A stretch of 64,000 nt of DNA, from contig NZ_WRPN01000001.1 in the NCBI RefSeq assembly GCF_009746565.1, forward strand, positions 496,001-560,000, in the 5' to 3' direction. Shown here one piece after another: positions 1-9,668 of this stretch. The notes beneath the pieces were generated by a model that made no database searches, was not told the origin of the DNA, and saw nothing but the letters and a program-made list of their open reading frames with translations. A program made the translations under genes and the position numbers. Each line of letters begins with the position of its first letter. Position 1 is the first letter of the stretch. This stretch comes from Mariniflexile maritimum (lineage in GTDB: Bacteria; Bacteroidota; Bacteroidia; Flavobacteriales; Flavobacteriaceae).

Positions 1-705
1 GTTTTTTATGGCAAGTGCATGTTCTTTTTTTAAGAATTCCATTCGGTCCCAACGGTACATTTGCAACGTATTAAATACTATGGGTTTTTCGGTATTGTAT
101 TTTTGCATCATTTTGGTAACCAAGGCATCCGAAGCATTTTGCATCCAGCTTTCCTCGGCATCAATAAGTACGGAAATATCGTGGGCTTTCCCACGTTTGC
201 AAACCATATCAAACCGGTTCTCCACCCTGTCCCATTCGGCTTTTTCACTGGTAGTTAAAGCAGCACCACTCCCTACTTTCTCAAAAAGTTTCAGTCGGCC
301 AAAACCGGTTGGTTTAAAAACCGCAATGGGCATCGCATCCTTGGCACTTGCAAAATCGATAATATTTAGTGTTGTGTGCATGGCAGCATCAAATTCGGCA
401 TCATTTTCCTTACCTTCAACCGAATAATCCAATACCGAGCTCACGCCTTTTTCATACATTTTGTCAATTACGGGCAAGCAATCTTCTTCATTAACCCCGC
501 CGCAAAAATGGTCGAAAACGGTCGAGCGTATCAAGCCTTCAATGGGCAAATGGGCCTTTATGGCAAAATTGGTGGCCGCGGTTCCTATACGTACCAGCGG
601 TTCGATGGAAATCATTTTAAACAAAAAATAAGCGCGCTCTAACTCAGAATCGCTTTTTAATGCAAAGGCTATTTTGGTATTATCAAAAATGCGTTCAGTA
701 CTCAT
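1..705 (-). CDS. Proline dehydrogenase, N-terminal 235 codons (cut by left edge)
   Basis: FAD-dependent proline dehydrogenase family, which oxidises L-proline to pyrroline-5-carboxylate. The reverse strand from ATG at 705 is open to position 1 and starts MSTERIFDNTKIAFALK. Family-like segments are DHFCGGVNEEDCLP, a central AVFKPTGFGRLKLFEK and NTLQMYRWDRMEFLKK near the edge, which resembles the proline dehydrogenase barrel motif. The stop lies outside the window; Bacteroidota homologues are about 390 residues, so about 60 percent is present. It is divergent from aroB, a pairing common in flavobacteria from memory. A TATATTTG -7 element lies just upstream. The family call is firm from motifs; substrate is inferred. 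Confidence 0.85.
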   Translation of the reverse strand, partial: MSTERIFDNTKIAFALKSDSELERAYFLFKMISIEPLVRIGTAATNFAIKAHLPIEGLIRSTVFDHFCGGVNEEDCLPVIDKMYEKGVSSVLDYSVEGKENDAEFDAAMHTTLNIIDFASAKDAMPIAVFKPTGFGRLKLFEKVGSGAALTTSEKAEWDRVENRFDMVCKRGKAHDISVLIDAEESWMQNASDALVTKMMQKYNTEKPIVFNTLQMYRWDRMEFLKKEHALAIKN

Positions 706-721
706 AAATTAAAAATTTATA

Positions 722-729
722 CAAATATA
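722..729 (-). promoter_or_regulatory. Candidate -7 element for proline dehydrogenase
   Basis: The minus strand reads TATATTTG, a full match to the Bacteroidota housekeeping -7 consensus TAnnTTTG, 17 bases before the ATG at 705. No clear -33 TTTG was seen at the expected distance. Confidence 0.4.
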
Positions 730-799
730 ATCAGGAGTATCTTATCATTTTATGTAAAATCTCCTTAATTTCACGGCTTTAAAATAAAGGTTTAATTTC

Positions 800-1867
800 A
801 TGGATTCTATTGCAACAACCCAATGTACGATACATTTTAACAACCAGTGCTATGCTGCTTTAAATGAACATATTAGGAAGCGTAATTTTTCTAAGATTTT
901 TATTTTGGTGGATGAAAACACGCATCAGTATTGCTTGCCTACTGTTTTAGAAAAACTGGAAACAACGATTGCCATTGAAATCATTGAAATTGAATCGGGT
1001 GAAGTTAATAAAACCATCGATACTTGTGTTGGGGTTTGGAATACCCTTTCGGAAGGGGATGCCGATAGAAAAAGTGTGCTCATCAATATTGGCGGTGGCG
1101 TTATTACCGATTTGGGCGGTTTTGTAGCCTGCACCTTTAAGCGCGGTATTGCCTATGTGAATGTGCCCACTACCCTTTTGTCCATGGTCGATGCCTCGGT
1201 AGGCGGAAAAACAGGTGTAGATCTCGGTAACTTAAAAAACCAGATTGGGGTAATCAGCAATCCGGATTTAGTACTTATAGATACACAATTTTTAAACACT
1301 TTGCCACAAAACCAAATGCGCTCGGGCTTAGCCGAAATGTTAAAACATGGCCTTATAAGCGACCGTACTTACTGGAACAAGTTTAAAACATTATCAAAAC
1401 TTTCATTGGATGATTTGGACATGTTGATTTACGAATCGGTAATGATTAAAAAACACGTGGTTGAATTGGATCCCTTAGAAAACAATTTGCGCAAAACCTT
1501 AAATTTTGGCCATACGCTTGGGCATGCCATCGAATCGTATTTTTTAAGCCATCCAAACAAAACAACCCTGTTGCACGGAGAGGCCATTATTGTGGGCATG
1601 ATTATGGCCTGTTACATTTCAACAGAATTAACGGGGTTCCCAAAACAAGAGACCATTGAAATTAAGGCGTTGTTTACCGATTATTATGGCAAGGTTACCA
1701 TCGACCCCTCGGAATATGCCCCCATTATGGAATTGCTCAAGTACGATAAAAAAAACAACCACGGCCATATAAATTTTGTGCTCTTGGAAGCCATTGGTAA
1801 AACAAAAATAGATTGTTTGGTCGATGACCAGATTATACTTGATGCTTTTGAGTTTTACGCTTCATAG
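800..1867 (+). CDS. aroB: 3-dehydroquinate synthase
   Basis: Second step of the shikimate pathway: DAHP to 3-dehydroquinate, NAD- and divalent-metal-dependent, cytosolic. At 355 residues it has normal family length. Visible motifs are the NAD-binding GGGVITDLGGFVA (about residues 98-110), PTTLLSMVDASVGGKTG (about 123-139), the metal ligand Glu in LAEMLKHG (about 178-185), and the metal His residues in NFGHTLGHAIE (about 235-245) and LLHGEA (about 257-262). The start ATG at 800 is the first in frame and gives a normal N-terminus. It is followed after 34 bases by the CpsB-type phosphatase gene on the same strand. Confidence 0.96.
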   Translation: MDSIATTQCTIHFNNQCYAALNEHIRKRNFSKIFILVDENTHQYCLPTVLEKLETTIAIEIIEIESGEVNKTIDTCVGVWNTLSEGDADRKSVLINIGGGVITDLGGFVACTFKRGIAYVNVPTTLLSMVDASVGGKTGVDLGNLKNQIGVISNPDLVLIDTQFLNTLPQNQMRSGLAEMLKHGLISDRTYWNKFKTLSKLSLDDLDMLIYESVMIKKHVVELDPLENNLRKTLNFGHTLGHAIESYFLSHPNKTTLLHGEAIIVGMIMACYISTELTGFPKQETIEIKALFTDYYGKVTIDPSEYAPIMELLKYDKKNNHGHINFVLLEAIGKTKIDCLVDDQIILDAFEFYAS

Positions 1868-1901
1868 GCCAACCGCTTAATGCCCCATAACTACCCTACT
1901 G

Positions 1902-2648
1902 ATGCTGCAAATATTCACTAAAAAACATTTCTTAAAAGATTTATTGGAAGGTTTTGTTGATATTCACAATCACATCCTACCGGGCATTGATGATGGCGCA
2001 AAAAATGTGAAGGAATCCTTAAGTTTGATAAAAGGCTTGAAGGAACTTGGGGTCGCTCAGTTTATACCAACGCCCCACATCATGCAGGATTTTTATCCCA
2101 ATACCGATGAAAGCATTGGCGATGCCTACCAGTTGCTTTTAGGGAGTTTGACAAAAAAAATGTTAAGTGGCATTACCTTAAATCCGGCTGCGGAATATAT
2201 GCTGGACAATCATTTTGAAAAACTATTGGATGAGGGGAATCTTTTCACCTTAAAAAGCAAGTACGTGCTTATCGAGATGTCGTATTTCCAACCGCCCATT
2301 CAATTGGAAGAGCTAATATTTAAAATCAAGACCAAAGGTTATGAACCGGTTTTGGCACACCCCGAACGTTATGCCTATTATCATAACAATGTAGCGTATT
2401 ATAAAAAACTTAAAAACCTAGGATGCCATTTTCAACTCAACCTGTTGTCGTTAAGCACCCATTATGGCAAGAGCGTTGAAAAAACAGCGCATTACCTTAT
2501 TGAAGAAAACCTTATGGATTTTGCGGGTACCGATGCCCATAACCTTACACACATCGAAAAATTATCGGCCATTGTGTTGAATAAAAACTTGATAAAAAAA
2601 ATGCCGTATTTAATTGATAAAACAAATACGACATTTTCGGTTATTTAA
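1902..2648 (+). CDS. CpsB/YwqE-type PHP-family tyrosine-protein phosphatase
   Basis: Manganese-dependent phosphatase of the PHP superfamily, the type that dephosphorylates bacterial tyrosine kinases controlling capsule export. It has 248 residues. Metal-binding motifs are DIHNHILPGIDDGAKN near residue 21, PTPHIM, a lone His in AHPERY, and the C-terminal AGTDAHN. The gene is convergent with the Wzc-like kinase and their 3' ends overlap by four bases, so kinase and phosphatase are physical neighbours on opposite strands. Its likely substrate is the C-terminal tyrosine cluster of that kinase (inference from family and location). Confidence 0.9.
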   Translation: MLQIFTKKHFLKDLLEGFVDIHNHILPGIDDGAKNVKESLSLIKGLKELGVAQFIPTPHIMQDFYPNTDESIGDAYQLLLGSLTKKMLSGITLNPAAEYMLDNHFEKLLDEGNLFTLKSKYVLIEMSYFQPPIQLEELIFKIKTKGYEPVLAHPERYAYYHNNVAYYKKLKNLGCHFQLNLLSLSTHYGKSVEKTAHYLIEENLMDFAGTDAHNLTHIEKLSAIVLNKNLIKKMPYLIDKTNTTFSVI

Positions 2649-5038
2649 GCCTTTCTTTTAAAAAGTCCTTTTTTTTCTGGTTTGCCATAGTAACCATATT
2701 TGGCACCATAACCAAAATTTGATTGGCTCACATCGTTTACTACCAACATCATACCGTTTAATTTTTTGTCGTTATGCAGTTCTTTTGCAAAATTTAAAAC
2801 GCGCTTTTCGGTATGTCCTGCTCTTGTTAAATAAATAGTATGTCCCGCATAGGCACTAATCAATAAGGTATCGGTAACAAGCATGGCAGGAGCGGTATCT
2901 ACAATAACGATGTCGTATTGGTTGGATGCGTAATCAAACAGTTCCTTAACGCGCTTGCTCATTAATAGTTCAGCTGGATTGGGCGGTACTTTTCCAGAAA
3001 GCAATATGTCTATCTTGATGTCGTTAATCACGTAACTATTGATGGTTTCACCGGCTAAAATAGTTTTATCAACTAAATATTCAGTCAAACCAACCATACT
3101 CGAATGGGGCTTAAGATGCTTCTTTATGGCTGTTTGCAGTTGGGGGTTTCTAATATCGGCTCCTATCAATAGCACACGCTTATCGGTGTTGGCCATGGTA
3201 AGTGCCATATTCAAACTAAAAAACGATTTGCCTTCACCGTTAATGGTCGAGGTTACAAAAACAACGTTATCATAATGTTCCACGGTTCGGCCACGTCGTA
3301 CATAATCAAAATTGGTGCGCATAATTCTAAAGGATTCAGATAAAATGGAACGATCGTTTTTCTCAACCAATAAACTTTCAGTTTGTTTTAATCCGGTTTT
3401 AACCCGTGGTATTTCACCCAGAACCGAAATATTTTTAACCTCGCGTTCTAAATCTTCTTTGTTGTGTATTTTCGTATCCAATAAATCGCCAATATAGATA
3501 ATTCCAAACGGTATTAAAAAACCTAAAAGTAAAGCGGCTATATAAAACATCTTTTTGTTGGGCGCCACAGGACTTCCCGAGCTATACGCCATATCGATAA
3601 CCTTGGAGCTGGGCGTGGTTGCCGTTAACGAAATAGCGGCTTCTTCACGTTTTTGCAATAAATAAAGGTAAAGCGATTCTTTAATACCTTGTTTCCGCTC
3701 GATACCACGCAATTTACTTTCTTGTCCAGGAACGGAGTATATTTTGGAATTTAGTCTATTCGATTGGTTTTCAAAGCTATTGATTTGTATGCCCAATGAT
3801 TTTTTAGAGTTTTGGATGCTACGGGCAAGATTGTCCTTTAAACTCCTTAGGTTTTGGTCCAGCTGAATAACCACCGAGTTTTTTTCACCCGCACTTTTTA
3901 ACAAACGCTCCCGTTCGGTAATGAGTTCATTGTATTTTGAAGATAACGTAACGATGGTAGGATCGCCCAAACCAAGGTTTGAGGGAATGGGCGTAAAGGA
4001 ATTGGTTTCGCCCAATGAGGAATCCATATAGTTAAGTTGGCGCAATTGCATTCTCGACTGTTCCAATAACTGCTCGTTTTGCATACTGGTCGTTAAAAAT
4101 TGGCCTGCTTCCGAGGCTACATCCGTAACCTTATTGCCTGTTTTAAAGCGTACAATACTATCATCAACACCCACTAAATCTTTGGCTATCAATTCTACAC
4201 GGTCGTTTATGAATTTCGCCGTGTTGATCGATTTGATGTTCTTTTGTTCCATGGTTGCCTCATTGTATCGGTCAATCAAGGTGTTAACAATGTCTTTGGC
4301 CTTTTGTTCTATGGGGTCTTGAATGGAAATATTGATTATTTTGGACCCCTTAACCTCTTGGAATATGTTGATGCGACGCTTTAAGGATTCGGCAATGGCG
4401 TTAATGGATGACATTTGTGTGCGGATATCGGAGCCTATATGATTCTCGATATTTGCAGAGCTTGGGGTAATTATCATCCCACCAAAGGCGGTTGGGATTT
4501 TTTCCCCAAACGACATTTTCTTTGGGTCATCACCATCGTTCACCCAATAATTAAAGTCTTTATTGGATAGTATTTCCGTATGAAAACTAAAGCTTACGCG
4601 ATCGATAATGGAATCGGAAGCAATGAAAGTAATGGTTATGGGCGCATTGTTATAGATTTCAGAATCATAAATGCGTCCTTTAGCGAAATGTTGAATGTTT
4701 AAATGTAAATCTTTGGCAACACGTTGAAAAAAATCGCGCGACATAATAACCTCCATTTCATCCTCAACTTTGGCATCTTCCTTTTCAGCAAAAAACGGCA
4801 AATCCTTAAAAATGGCCCCGGGGCTGGAGGCATCCTTATCGCTTAATAGCATAATTTTTGCCGTGGCCATGTAGGAAGGTGCGGTATAACGCAAATTAAT
4901 ATAAGCGATGCTTAAACATATTAAAATGCTTAAAACAAACCAAAACCACCGCTTTAAATATATGGAGGCCGCTTTTTTTAAATTAAAGGCGTTTTGGGTA
5001 TCTATCTTTGAAAAAGTGTTTAAGTCTGTCATAATCAA
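2645..5038 (-). CDS. Wzc-like polysaccharide co-polymerase and tyrosine autokinase
   Basis: Inner-membrane chain-length and export regulator fused to a BY-kinase, 797 residues. Residues about 20-50 and 495-515 form the two membrane helices that bracket a large periplasmic Wzz domain with coiled-coil and GNVR-like parts. The C-terminal kinase has Walker A in STINGEGKSFFSLN (about residue 600), an A' motif VLLIGADIRNPQ with Gly where many kinases have Asp, and Walker B DIVIVDTAPAML. The tail holds closely spaced tyrosines (FGYGAKYGYYGKP), the expected autophosphorylation cluster. It is the last gene of the minus-strand capsule module and begins directly after the Wza-like gene. Confidence 0.93.
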   Translation of the reverse strand: MIMTDLNTFSKIDTQNAFNLKKAASIYLKRWFWFVLSILICLSIAYINLRYTAPSYMATAKIMLLSDKDASSPGAIFKDLPFFAEKEDAKVEDEMEVIMSRDFFQRVAKDLHLNIQHFAKGRIYDSEIYNNAPITITFIASDSIIDRVSFSFHTEILSNKDFNYWVNDGDDPKKMSFGEKIPTAFGGMIITPSSANIENHIGSDIRTQMSSINAIAESLKRRINIFQEVKGSKIINISIQDPIEQKAKDIVNTLIDRYNEATMEQKNIKSINTAKFINDRVELIAKDLVGVDDSIVRFKTGNKVTDVASEAGQFLTTSMQNEQLLEQSRMQLRQLNYMDSSLGETNSFTPIPSNLGLGDPTIVTLSSKYNELITERERLLKSAGEKNSVVIQLDQNLRSLKDNLARSIQNSKKSLGIQINSFENQSNRLNSKIYSVPGQESKLRGIERKQGIKESLYLYLLQKREEAAISLTATTPSSKVIDMAYSSGSPVAPNKKMFYIAALLLGFLIPFGIIYIGDLLDTKIHNKEDLEREVKNISVLGEIPRVKTGLKQTESLLVEKNDRSILSESFRIMRTNFDYVRRGRTVEHYDNVVFVTSTINGEGKSFFSLNMALTMANTDKRVLLIGADIRNPQLQTAIKKHLKPHSSMVGLTEYLVDKTILAGETINSYVINDIKIDILLSGKVPPNPAELLMSKRVKELFDYASNQYDIVIVDTAPAMLVTDTLLISAYAGHTIYLTRAGHTEKRVLNFAKELHNDKKLNGMMLVVNDVSQSNFGYGAKYGYYGKPEKKGLFKRKA

Positions 5039-5812
5039 CTAATTTCTAGTAACAAAAATAAGTGCTGTTGTTAATATAAAAGAAGTAATGGTAATGATGG
5101 TGCCTATCCTTATATCACCCGAAGCACCACTGATAGCAGAATTGTTGGGCTCTACATATACATAATCGTTCTGGGTTAAATAATATACAGGAGAGTTGAA
5201 CACTTCCTTATTGGTTAAATCGATACGGGTATAGGTTTTGGTGCCGTTAAAATCGCGGATTACCAACACATTGTCCCTACGGCCCTTAATGGTTAAATCA
5301 CCGGCCATCCCTAGGGCTTCCAATATGGATACACGTTCTCCAGAAACCGGGTACACACCGGGCGAGCGCACTTCGCCGGCAACGGTAACCCTAAAGTTCA
5401 AAACCCGTATCATTACTACGGGGTCTTTAAGCAACTGGCCTTCCGAGAATTTCTTTTTTATAAGTTCTTTGGCTTCTTCTACCGTTAAACCTACCAATTT
5501 AAGTTTACCCAAAACGGGGTAATCAATATTGCCATCAACATCTATCAAATAGTCTATTAATTGCCCCCCACTGCCACTGGCAATAATAATATTGTAGGGC
5601 GCGGTAACCAAAGGATCCAAAGTGGAAACATACACGCTTACTATATCGCCAACTTTTAGTTTGGCTTTAAAGGTATCGGTATCCACAACGGTTTCAAAGC
5701 TTTTGGCATTTTGAAAATAAACGACATCTTGTTTGGTAGCACACGATGTAACCAATACACCTAAGGCACAACATAAAACAATAAACTTGTTAGGTAAATA
5801 AGATTGAATCAT
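5039..5812 (-). CDS. Wza-like polysaccharide export lipoprotein
   Basis: Outer-membrane polysaccharide export protein with SLBB/Poly_export domains, 257 residues. The N-terminus is a lipoprotein signal ending LVTSCATKQ, with Cys as the lipid site. The Poly_export domain follows (KAKLKVGDIVSVYV, then GNIDYPVLGKLKLVGLTVEE), then an SLBB segment RVTVAGEVRSPGVYPV. A hydrophobic C-terminal stretch (IGTIITITSFILTTALIFV) probably spans the outer membrane as in Wza. It adjoins the kinase gene with no gap, consistent with an export pair in one operon. Confidence 0.92.
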   Translation of the reverse strand: MIQSYLPNKFIVLCCALGVLVTSCATKQDVVYFQNAKSFETVVDTDTFKAKLKVGDIVSVYVSTLDPLVTAPYNIIIASGSGGQLIDYLIDVDGNIDYPVLGKLKLVGLTVEEAKELIKKKFSEGQLLKDPVVMIRVLNFRVTVAGEVRSPGVYPVSGERVSILEALGMAGDLTIKGRRDNVLVIRDFNGTKTYTRIDLTNKEVFNSPVYYLTQNDYVYVEPNNSAISGASGDIRIGTIITITSFILTTALIFVTRN

Positions 5813-5893
5813 TAGTAATAGAATATTTGGGGAAAAGTACTAATTTTTTTTGGTTTTTATAATTAGTTATTGGCTATTGTTCAAGGGGTTAAA

Positions 5894-7837
5894 CTAGATG
5901 CTTTTTGAGCTTATATCCACTGCTTCGGTTGTTGCAACCTCTTTGGCTTTTTTATAAATTTGAACATGCTTATCAAAACGTTCATAATCAGAGTTATTCG
6001 ATTTGTATTCAGGTATTAGGCGTTTCATTTTCATCACGATATTGTTATTTTGAAAACGATTGGTTATGCATAATTCCTCGATTTCGGCCTTAACGGTTTG
6101 GGTATCTAAAGCCCTCGTTTTGCTTATCAATATTTTTTTATGATAGGTTGACAGGGTATTTTCGCCATTGGCCAATAATTCCTCATACAGTTTTTCACCT
6201 GGGCGCAATCCGGTAATTTTAATATCGATATCTTCAGGAAAACGCAATCCGGATAATTTAATCATGTTTTTGGCAAGGTCATAAATCTTAACCGATTCGC
6301 CCATATCAAAAATAAATATTTCACCACCTTTACCCATGGTACCTGCTTCCAATACCAATTGGGACGCCTCTGGGATGGTCATAAAATACCGTGTAATGTC
6401 TTGATGCGTGAGCGTTAAAGGGCCACCTTTTTCAATTTGTTTTTTAAACAGCGGAATCACCGAACCGTTTGAGCCCAATACGTTTCCAAAACGGGTGGTT
6501 ATGAATTTGGTCTTACTTTCCTTTTGCAAACAGCTAATGTACATTTCGGCCATACGCTTGGTAGCACCCATCACACTGGTAGGGTTTACGGCCTTATCGG
6601 TTGATACAAACACAAACTTCTTAACGTTGTAGCGCGATGAGGTATCGGCCAATAGTTTTGTGCCATACACATTAATTTTAATGGCCTCGTAAGGCGATGC
6701 TTCCATAAGGGGCACATGCTTATAAGCTGCGGCATGAAAGACCATGGTAGGCTTGTACTCCTGAAAAATAGCATCTAAGCGCAAACCATCGCGTATATCG
6801 GCAACAATGGCCGTATAGTTATGTTTGCCATTTTGTTTCAAATCTTGCTGCACATCGTATAAAGGCGATTCTGCTTGATCTACCAACACCAAGTGCTTCA
6901 CTTGAAACTGGGCAAGTTGTTTCACCAATTCGCTACCAATTGACCCTGCGGCACCGGTAACCAATACCGTTTCGCCATAAAATTCATTCAAAAGATTGGG
7001 GTTGTCAATTTGTATGGGCGCACGTCCTAACAAATCTTCAATTTGTACTTGTTTTATTTGGCGTACGTTCAACTCCCCATTAATCCAGTTTTCAATGGGT
7101 GGCACTTTGGTAATCTTCACATTAAGGTTCACCAAACTTAACAAGCTATCTTTATTGATGTTTTCTGAAGTTACAATAATTTCATCTATTTGGTGGGCAT
7201 CAACATACGCTTGGGTTACCTTATTTTTATGGAAAATGGAAATACCGTTAATGGCTTTACCGTTTTTACGATGGTTATCATCAATAAACCCAACCACATC
7301 AAAGCGTTCCCTAACATTGCTAATTAAAGCATTGTAGGTAACAATGCCAGAATCGCCCGCACCATAAATAAGCACACGTTTTGAAGTTACATATTTGCAT
7401 TTCAAGTGGTTATAGGTCATTTTAAAAAGCAATCGGCTGGCACTTAAAAACACAAAGCTCATTAAGGCATGCATCACTAATATGGAAAGTGGTATGGTAA
7501 AATCGGCTATAAAGTTCAATTCGCGGTTTAGCAAAACAAACAAAATGGTAAATAACGACATGATGGCAACCGATTTGAACAAATTAACCACATCGGTAAA
7601 TCCTGTATGGCGTATCACACTTTTAAAAGAGCCCACAATTAAAAAACTTACAGCGGCAACAACCAATACAAAGGGCAATTGGAACAAAAATTGTTTGATA
7701 TCAAAATTTAGGCTAAAATTGAACCGAATTAGATAAGAGGCACAAAACGTAACCAATACAGTTATTAAATCGATAGCAAAAACAAGCCATTTAGAAGCGT
7801 ATTTTTGAGAAAGATAGGTAAAATAATGATGTATCAT
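5894..7837 (-). CDS. CapD/WbpM-type nucleotide-sugar 4,6-dehydratase
   Basis: Membrane-bound nucleoside-diphosphate sugar epimerase/dehydratase, 647 residues, acting on UDP-GlcNAc-type substrates in surface-glycan synthesis. The N-terminus has about four membrane helices (to about residue 140). A first Rossmann-like domain starts VLIYGAGDSG, then the catalytic SDR domain with VLVTGAAGSIGSELV (about 293-307), FVSTDKAVNPTSVMGATKR and FGNVLGSNGSVIP. It overlaps the upstream aminotransferase gene by four bases, so the two are probably co-translated and act in sequence: dehydration to a 4-keto sugar, then transamination. The exact sugar cannot be read from sequence. Confidence 0.93.
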   Translation of the reverse strand: MIHHYFTYLSQKYASKWLVFAIDLITVLVTFCASYLIRFNFSLNFDIKQFLFQLPFVLVVAAVSFLIVGSFKSVIRHTGFTDVVNLFKSVAIMSLFTILFVLLNRELNFIADFTIPLSILVMHALMSFVFLSASRLLFKMTYNHLKCKYVTSKRVLIYGAGDSGIVTYNALISNVRERFDVVGFIDDNHRKNGKAINGISIFHKNKVTQAYVDAHQIDEIIVTSENINKDSLLSLVNLNVKITKVPPIENWINGELNVRQIKQVQIEDLLGRAPIQIDNPNLLNEFYGETVLVTGAAGSIGSELVKQLAQFQVKHLVLVDQAESPLYDVQQDLKQNGKHNYTAIVADIRDGLRLDAIFQEYKPTMVFHAAAYKHVPLMEASPYEAIKINVYGTKLLADTSSRYNVKKFVFVSTDKAVNPTSVMGATKRMAEMYISCLQKESKTKFITTRFGNVLGSNGSVIPLFKKQIEKGGPLTLTHQDITRYFMTIPEASQLVLEAGTMGKGGEIFIFDMGESVKIYDLAKNMIKLSGLRFPEDIDIKITGLRPGEKLYEELLANGENTLSTYHKKILISKTRALDTQTVKAEIEELCITNRFQNNNIVMKMKRLIPEYKSNNSDYERFDKHVQIYKKAKEVATTEAVDISSKSI

Positions 7838-8964
7838 AAGCTGGGGGTTTTTGAGAGTTGGTAAATAATACGGTCCAAATCGTCTTGACTCAAATTGGAG
7901 CCGCTAGGTAAGCAAAGCCCTTTTTCAAAAAGAGCTTCCGAGGTACCATCTGTAAAATGCAAACAATCCTTAAAAAGGGGCTGCATGTGCATAGGTTTCC
8001 ATAAGGGTCTGGATTCAATATCGTCTTCAAGCAAAGTCAATCGTATGGCTTCACGTTTACGGTACGAATCGGTTGTAATGCAGGTAAGCCATCTATTGGA
8101 AAAGCTACCTGTGGGTTCTTCCAAAAAGGAAATTTCAGGATAAACCGCTAATTGGTCTTTATAAAAATTAAAATGACGTCTTCTGGCCGCAACTCGTGCA
8201 TCAAGCACTTCCATTTGCCCGCGTCCAATGCCCGCTAGCACATTGCTCATCCTATAATTAAAACCTACCGATGAGTGCTCATAATGTGGGGCATTATCGC
8301 GTGCTTGGGTAGATAAAAATACTGCCTTGTTCTTTAGGGCCTTATCGTGGGTTATCAGCGCACCGCCACCCGAGGTGGTTATAATTTTATTGCCGTTAAA
8401 GGATAAAATGCCAAGGTCTGCCAAGGTACCGCATGCTTGACCAAAATACGTGCTTCCCAAAGCTTCGGCACTATCCTCTACTACCGGAATCTCATATTTG
8501 TTTGCAATAGTGTTTATGGCTTGGGCATTATAGGGCATCCCATATAAATGCACAGCGACAATGGCCTTTGGTTTTTTGTGTTTGGCGATACGGTCTTTTA
8601 TGGCACGTTCCAATAAGTCTGGGGACATGTTCCATGTATCTGGTTCACTATCAACAAAAACAGGAATGGCTCCTTGGTATAAAATGGGGTTTGCCGATGC
8701 GGAAAACGTAAAACTTTGGCATAACACTTCATCATCTTTGGAAACACCCAAAAGCTGAAGCGCTAAATGAATGGCCGCAGTACCCGAACTTAGTACGGCA
8801 ACCTCACAATCGTTACCTAAATAGGTTTGAATATCAGCTTCAAAACCATCAACATGAGGTCCCAAGGGCGCTATCCAATTGGTATCAAAGGCTTCGTTAA
8901 CAAATTTTTGCTCCGAACCGCCCATGTGTGGGGATGATAAATAAATTTTAGTTTTGGTCAACAT
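7834..8964 (-). CDS. DegT/DnrJ/EryC1-family PLP sugar aminotransferase
   Basis: PLP-dependent aminotransferase of the sugar type, 376 residues, resembling PglE and similar enzymes that aminate 4-keto sugars. Seen: AVLSSGTAAIHLALQLLGV, VEDSAEALGSTYFGQACG, the PLP lysine in LSFNGNKIITTSGGG, and C-terminal CLPSGSNLSQDDLD. It is the first gene of the minus-strand capsule module and overlaps the dehydratase gene by four bases, so amination of that enzyme's 4-keto product is a reasonable inference. No glycosyltransferase, flippase or polymerase precedes it; upstream is a 704-base gap and then rnpB. Confidence 0.92.
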   Translation of the reverse strand: MLTKTKIYLSSPHMGGSEQKFVNEAFDTNWIAPLGPHVDGFEADIQTYLGNDCEVAVLSSGTAAIHLALQLLGVSKDDEVLCQSFTFSASANPILYQGAIPVFVDSEPDTWNMSPDLLERAIKDRIAKHKKPKAIVAVHLYGMPYNAQAINTIANKYEIPVVEDSAEALGSTYFGQACGTLADLGILSFNGNKIITTSGGGALITHDKALKNKAVFLSTQARDNAPHYEHSSVGFNYRMSNVLAGIGRGQMEVLDARVAARRRHFNFYKDQLAVYPEISFLEEPTGSFSNRWLTCITTDSYRKREAIRLTLLEDDIESRPLWKPMHMQPLFKDCLHFTDGTSEALFEKGLCLPSGSNLSQDDLDRIIYQLSKTPSL

Positions 8965-9668
8965 CTATATAACTGCGCTTATTGCTCGCTATTAAATTTA
9001 AAAAGAAAGGTTAAAAACGAGCAAAATCCAGCAACCCCTAGCATGATGCTACGGTAATTGGCAAGTATGTTGTCGTGATAATTCCCTCTTTTGTACATAA
9101 ACAAAATATGATTAATTAAAAACTTAATAGTAATTGAGATGAAATGTTTTTAACAATATCCTATCTATTAATTTGAAATGGATAGCCTTGAGAGATTAAA
9201 AAAAATACCGTTATTAAACATTTTATACAATTAAATTAATGATGCTATTAATCAATTCAATTTTGTATTACGGTGTAAATTTAGTAATAGTTTTCAATTT
9301 AAGATGGTGTAAAGTGCTTAATTCGCTAAAAACCTAATTAAAATCGGTTAACGACATGTAATAATTTTATAAACAATAAAACACCACCATTTATCGATTT
9401 CATGCATCTATAGGTTGACCACTAAAACATGAAAAAACCAGGAAAGCAAATGAACAAAGTATTGGCAAAAAGCTACTTGTCTCAGGTTTTGAGAGCTGTA
9501 AATTTAGTGCATGCCCTTTAGAAAAACGGTACGGTGTGGGAAACAGCCAGATTTACCAACCCTTCTATATTTAACCATAAAAGATTTAGAGTTCAAACGC
9601 CAAAAGCAGTTACTCGTTAATCCCATAAAAAACAAAGCTCCCCGAAAAAATCAAGGAGCCTGTTTGGT
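8965..9668. other. 704-base AT-rich intergenic region
   Basis: Lies between the 5' end of the capsule module and the 3' end of rnpB. It should hold the capsule promoter on the minus strand, but I found no clean TAnnTTTG with a spaced TTTG. The only short ORF worth naming is 9429-9521 plus, 30 codons (MKKPGKQMNKVLAKSYLSQV...), with no recognisable family and weak coding signal. The rnpB terminator occupies its right end. Nothing else was recognised. Confidence 0.5.
9622..9661 (-). terminator. Rho-independent terminator after rnpB
   Basis: Reading the minus strand: a stem AGGCTCC, a loop TTGATTTTTTC, a closing GGGGAGCT, then TTTGTTTTTTA. The hairpin starts about eight bases after the P1 helix of the RNase P RNA. 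Confidence 0.7.

Noticed and set aside
9429-9521. 30-codon ORF MKKPGKQMNKVLAKSYLSQV...
   Set aside because: Too short to judge, no recognised family and no promoter; kept only as a note in the gap entry.
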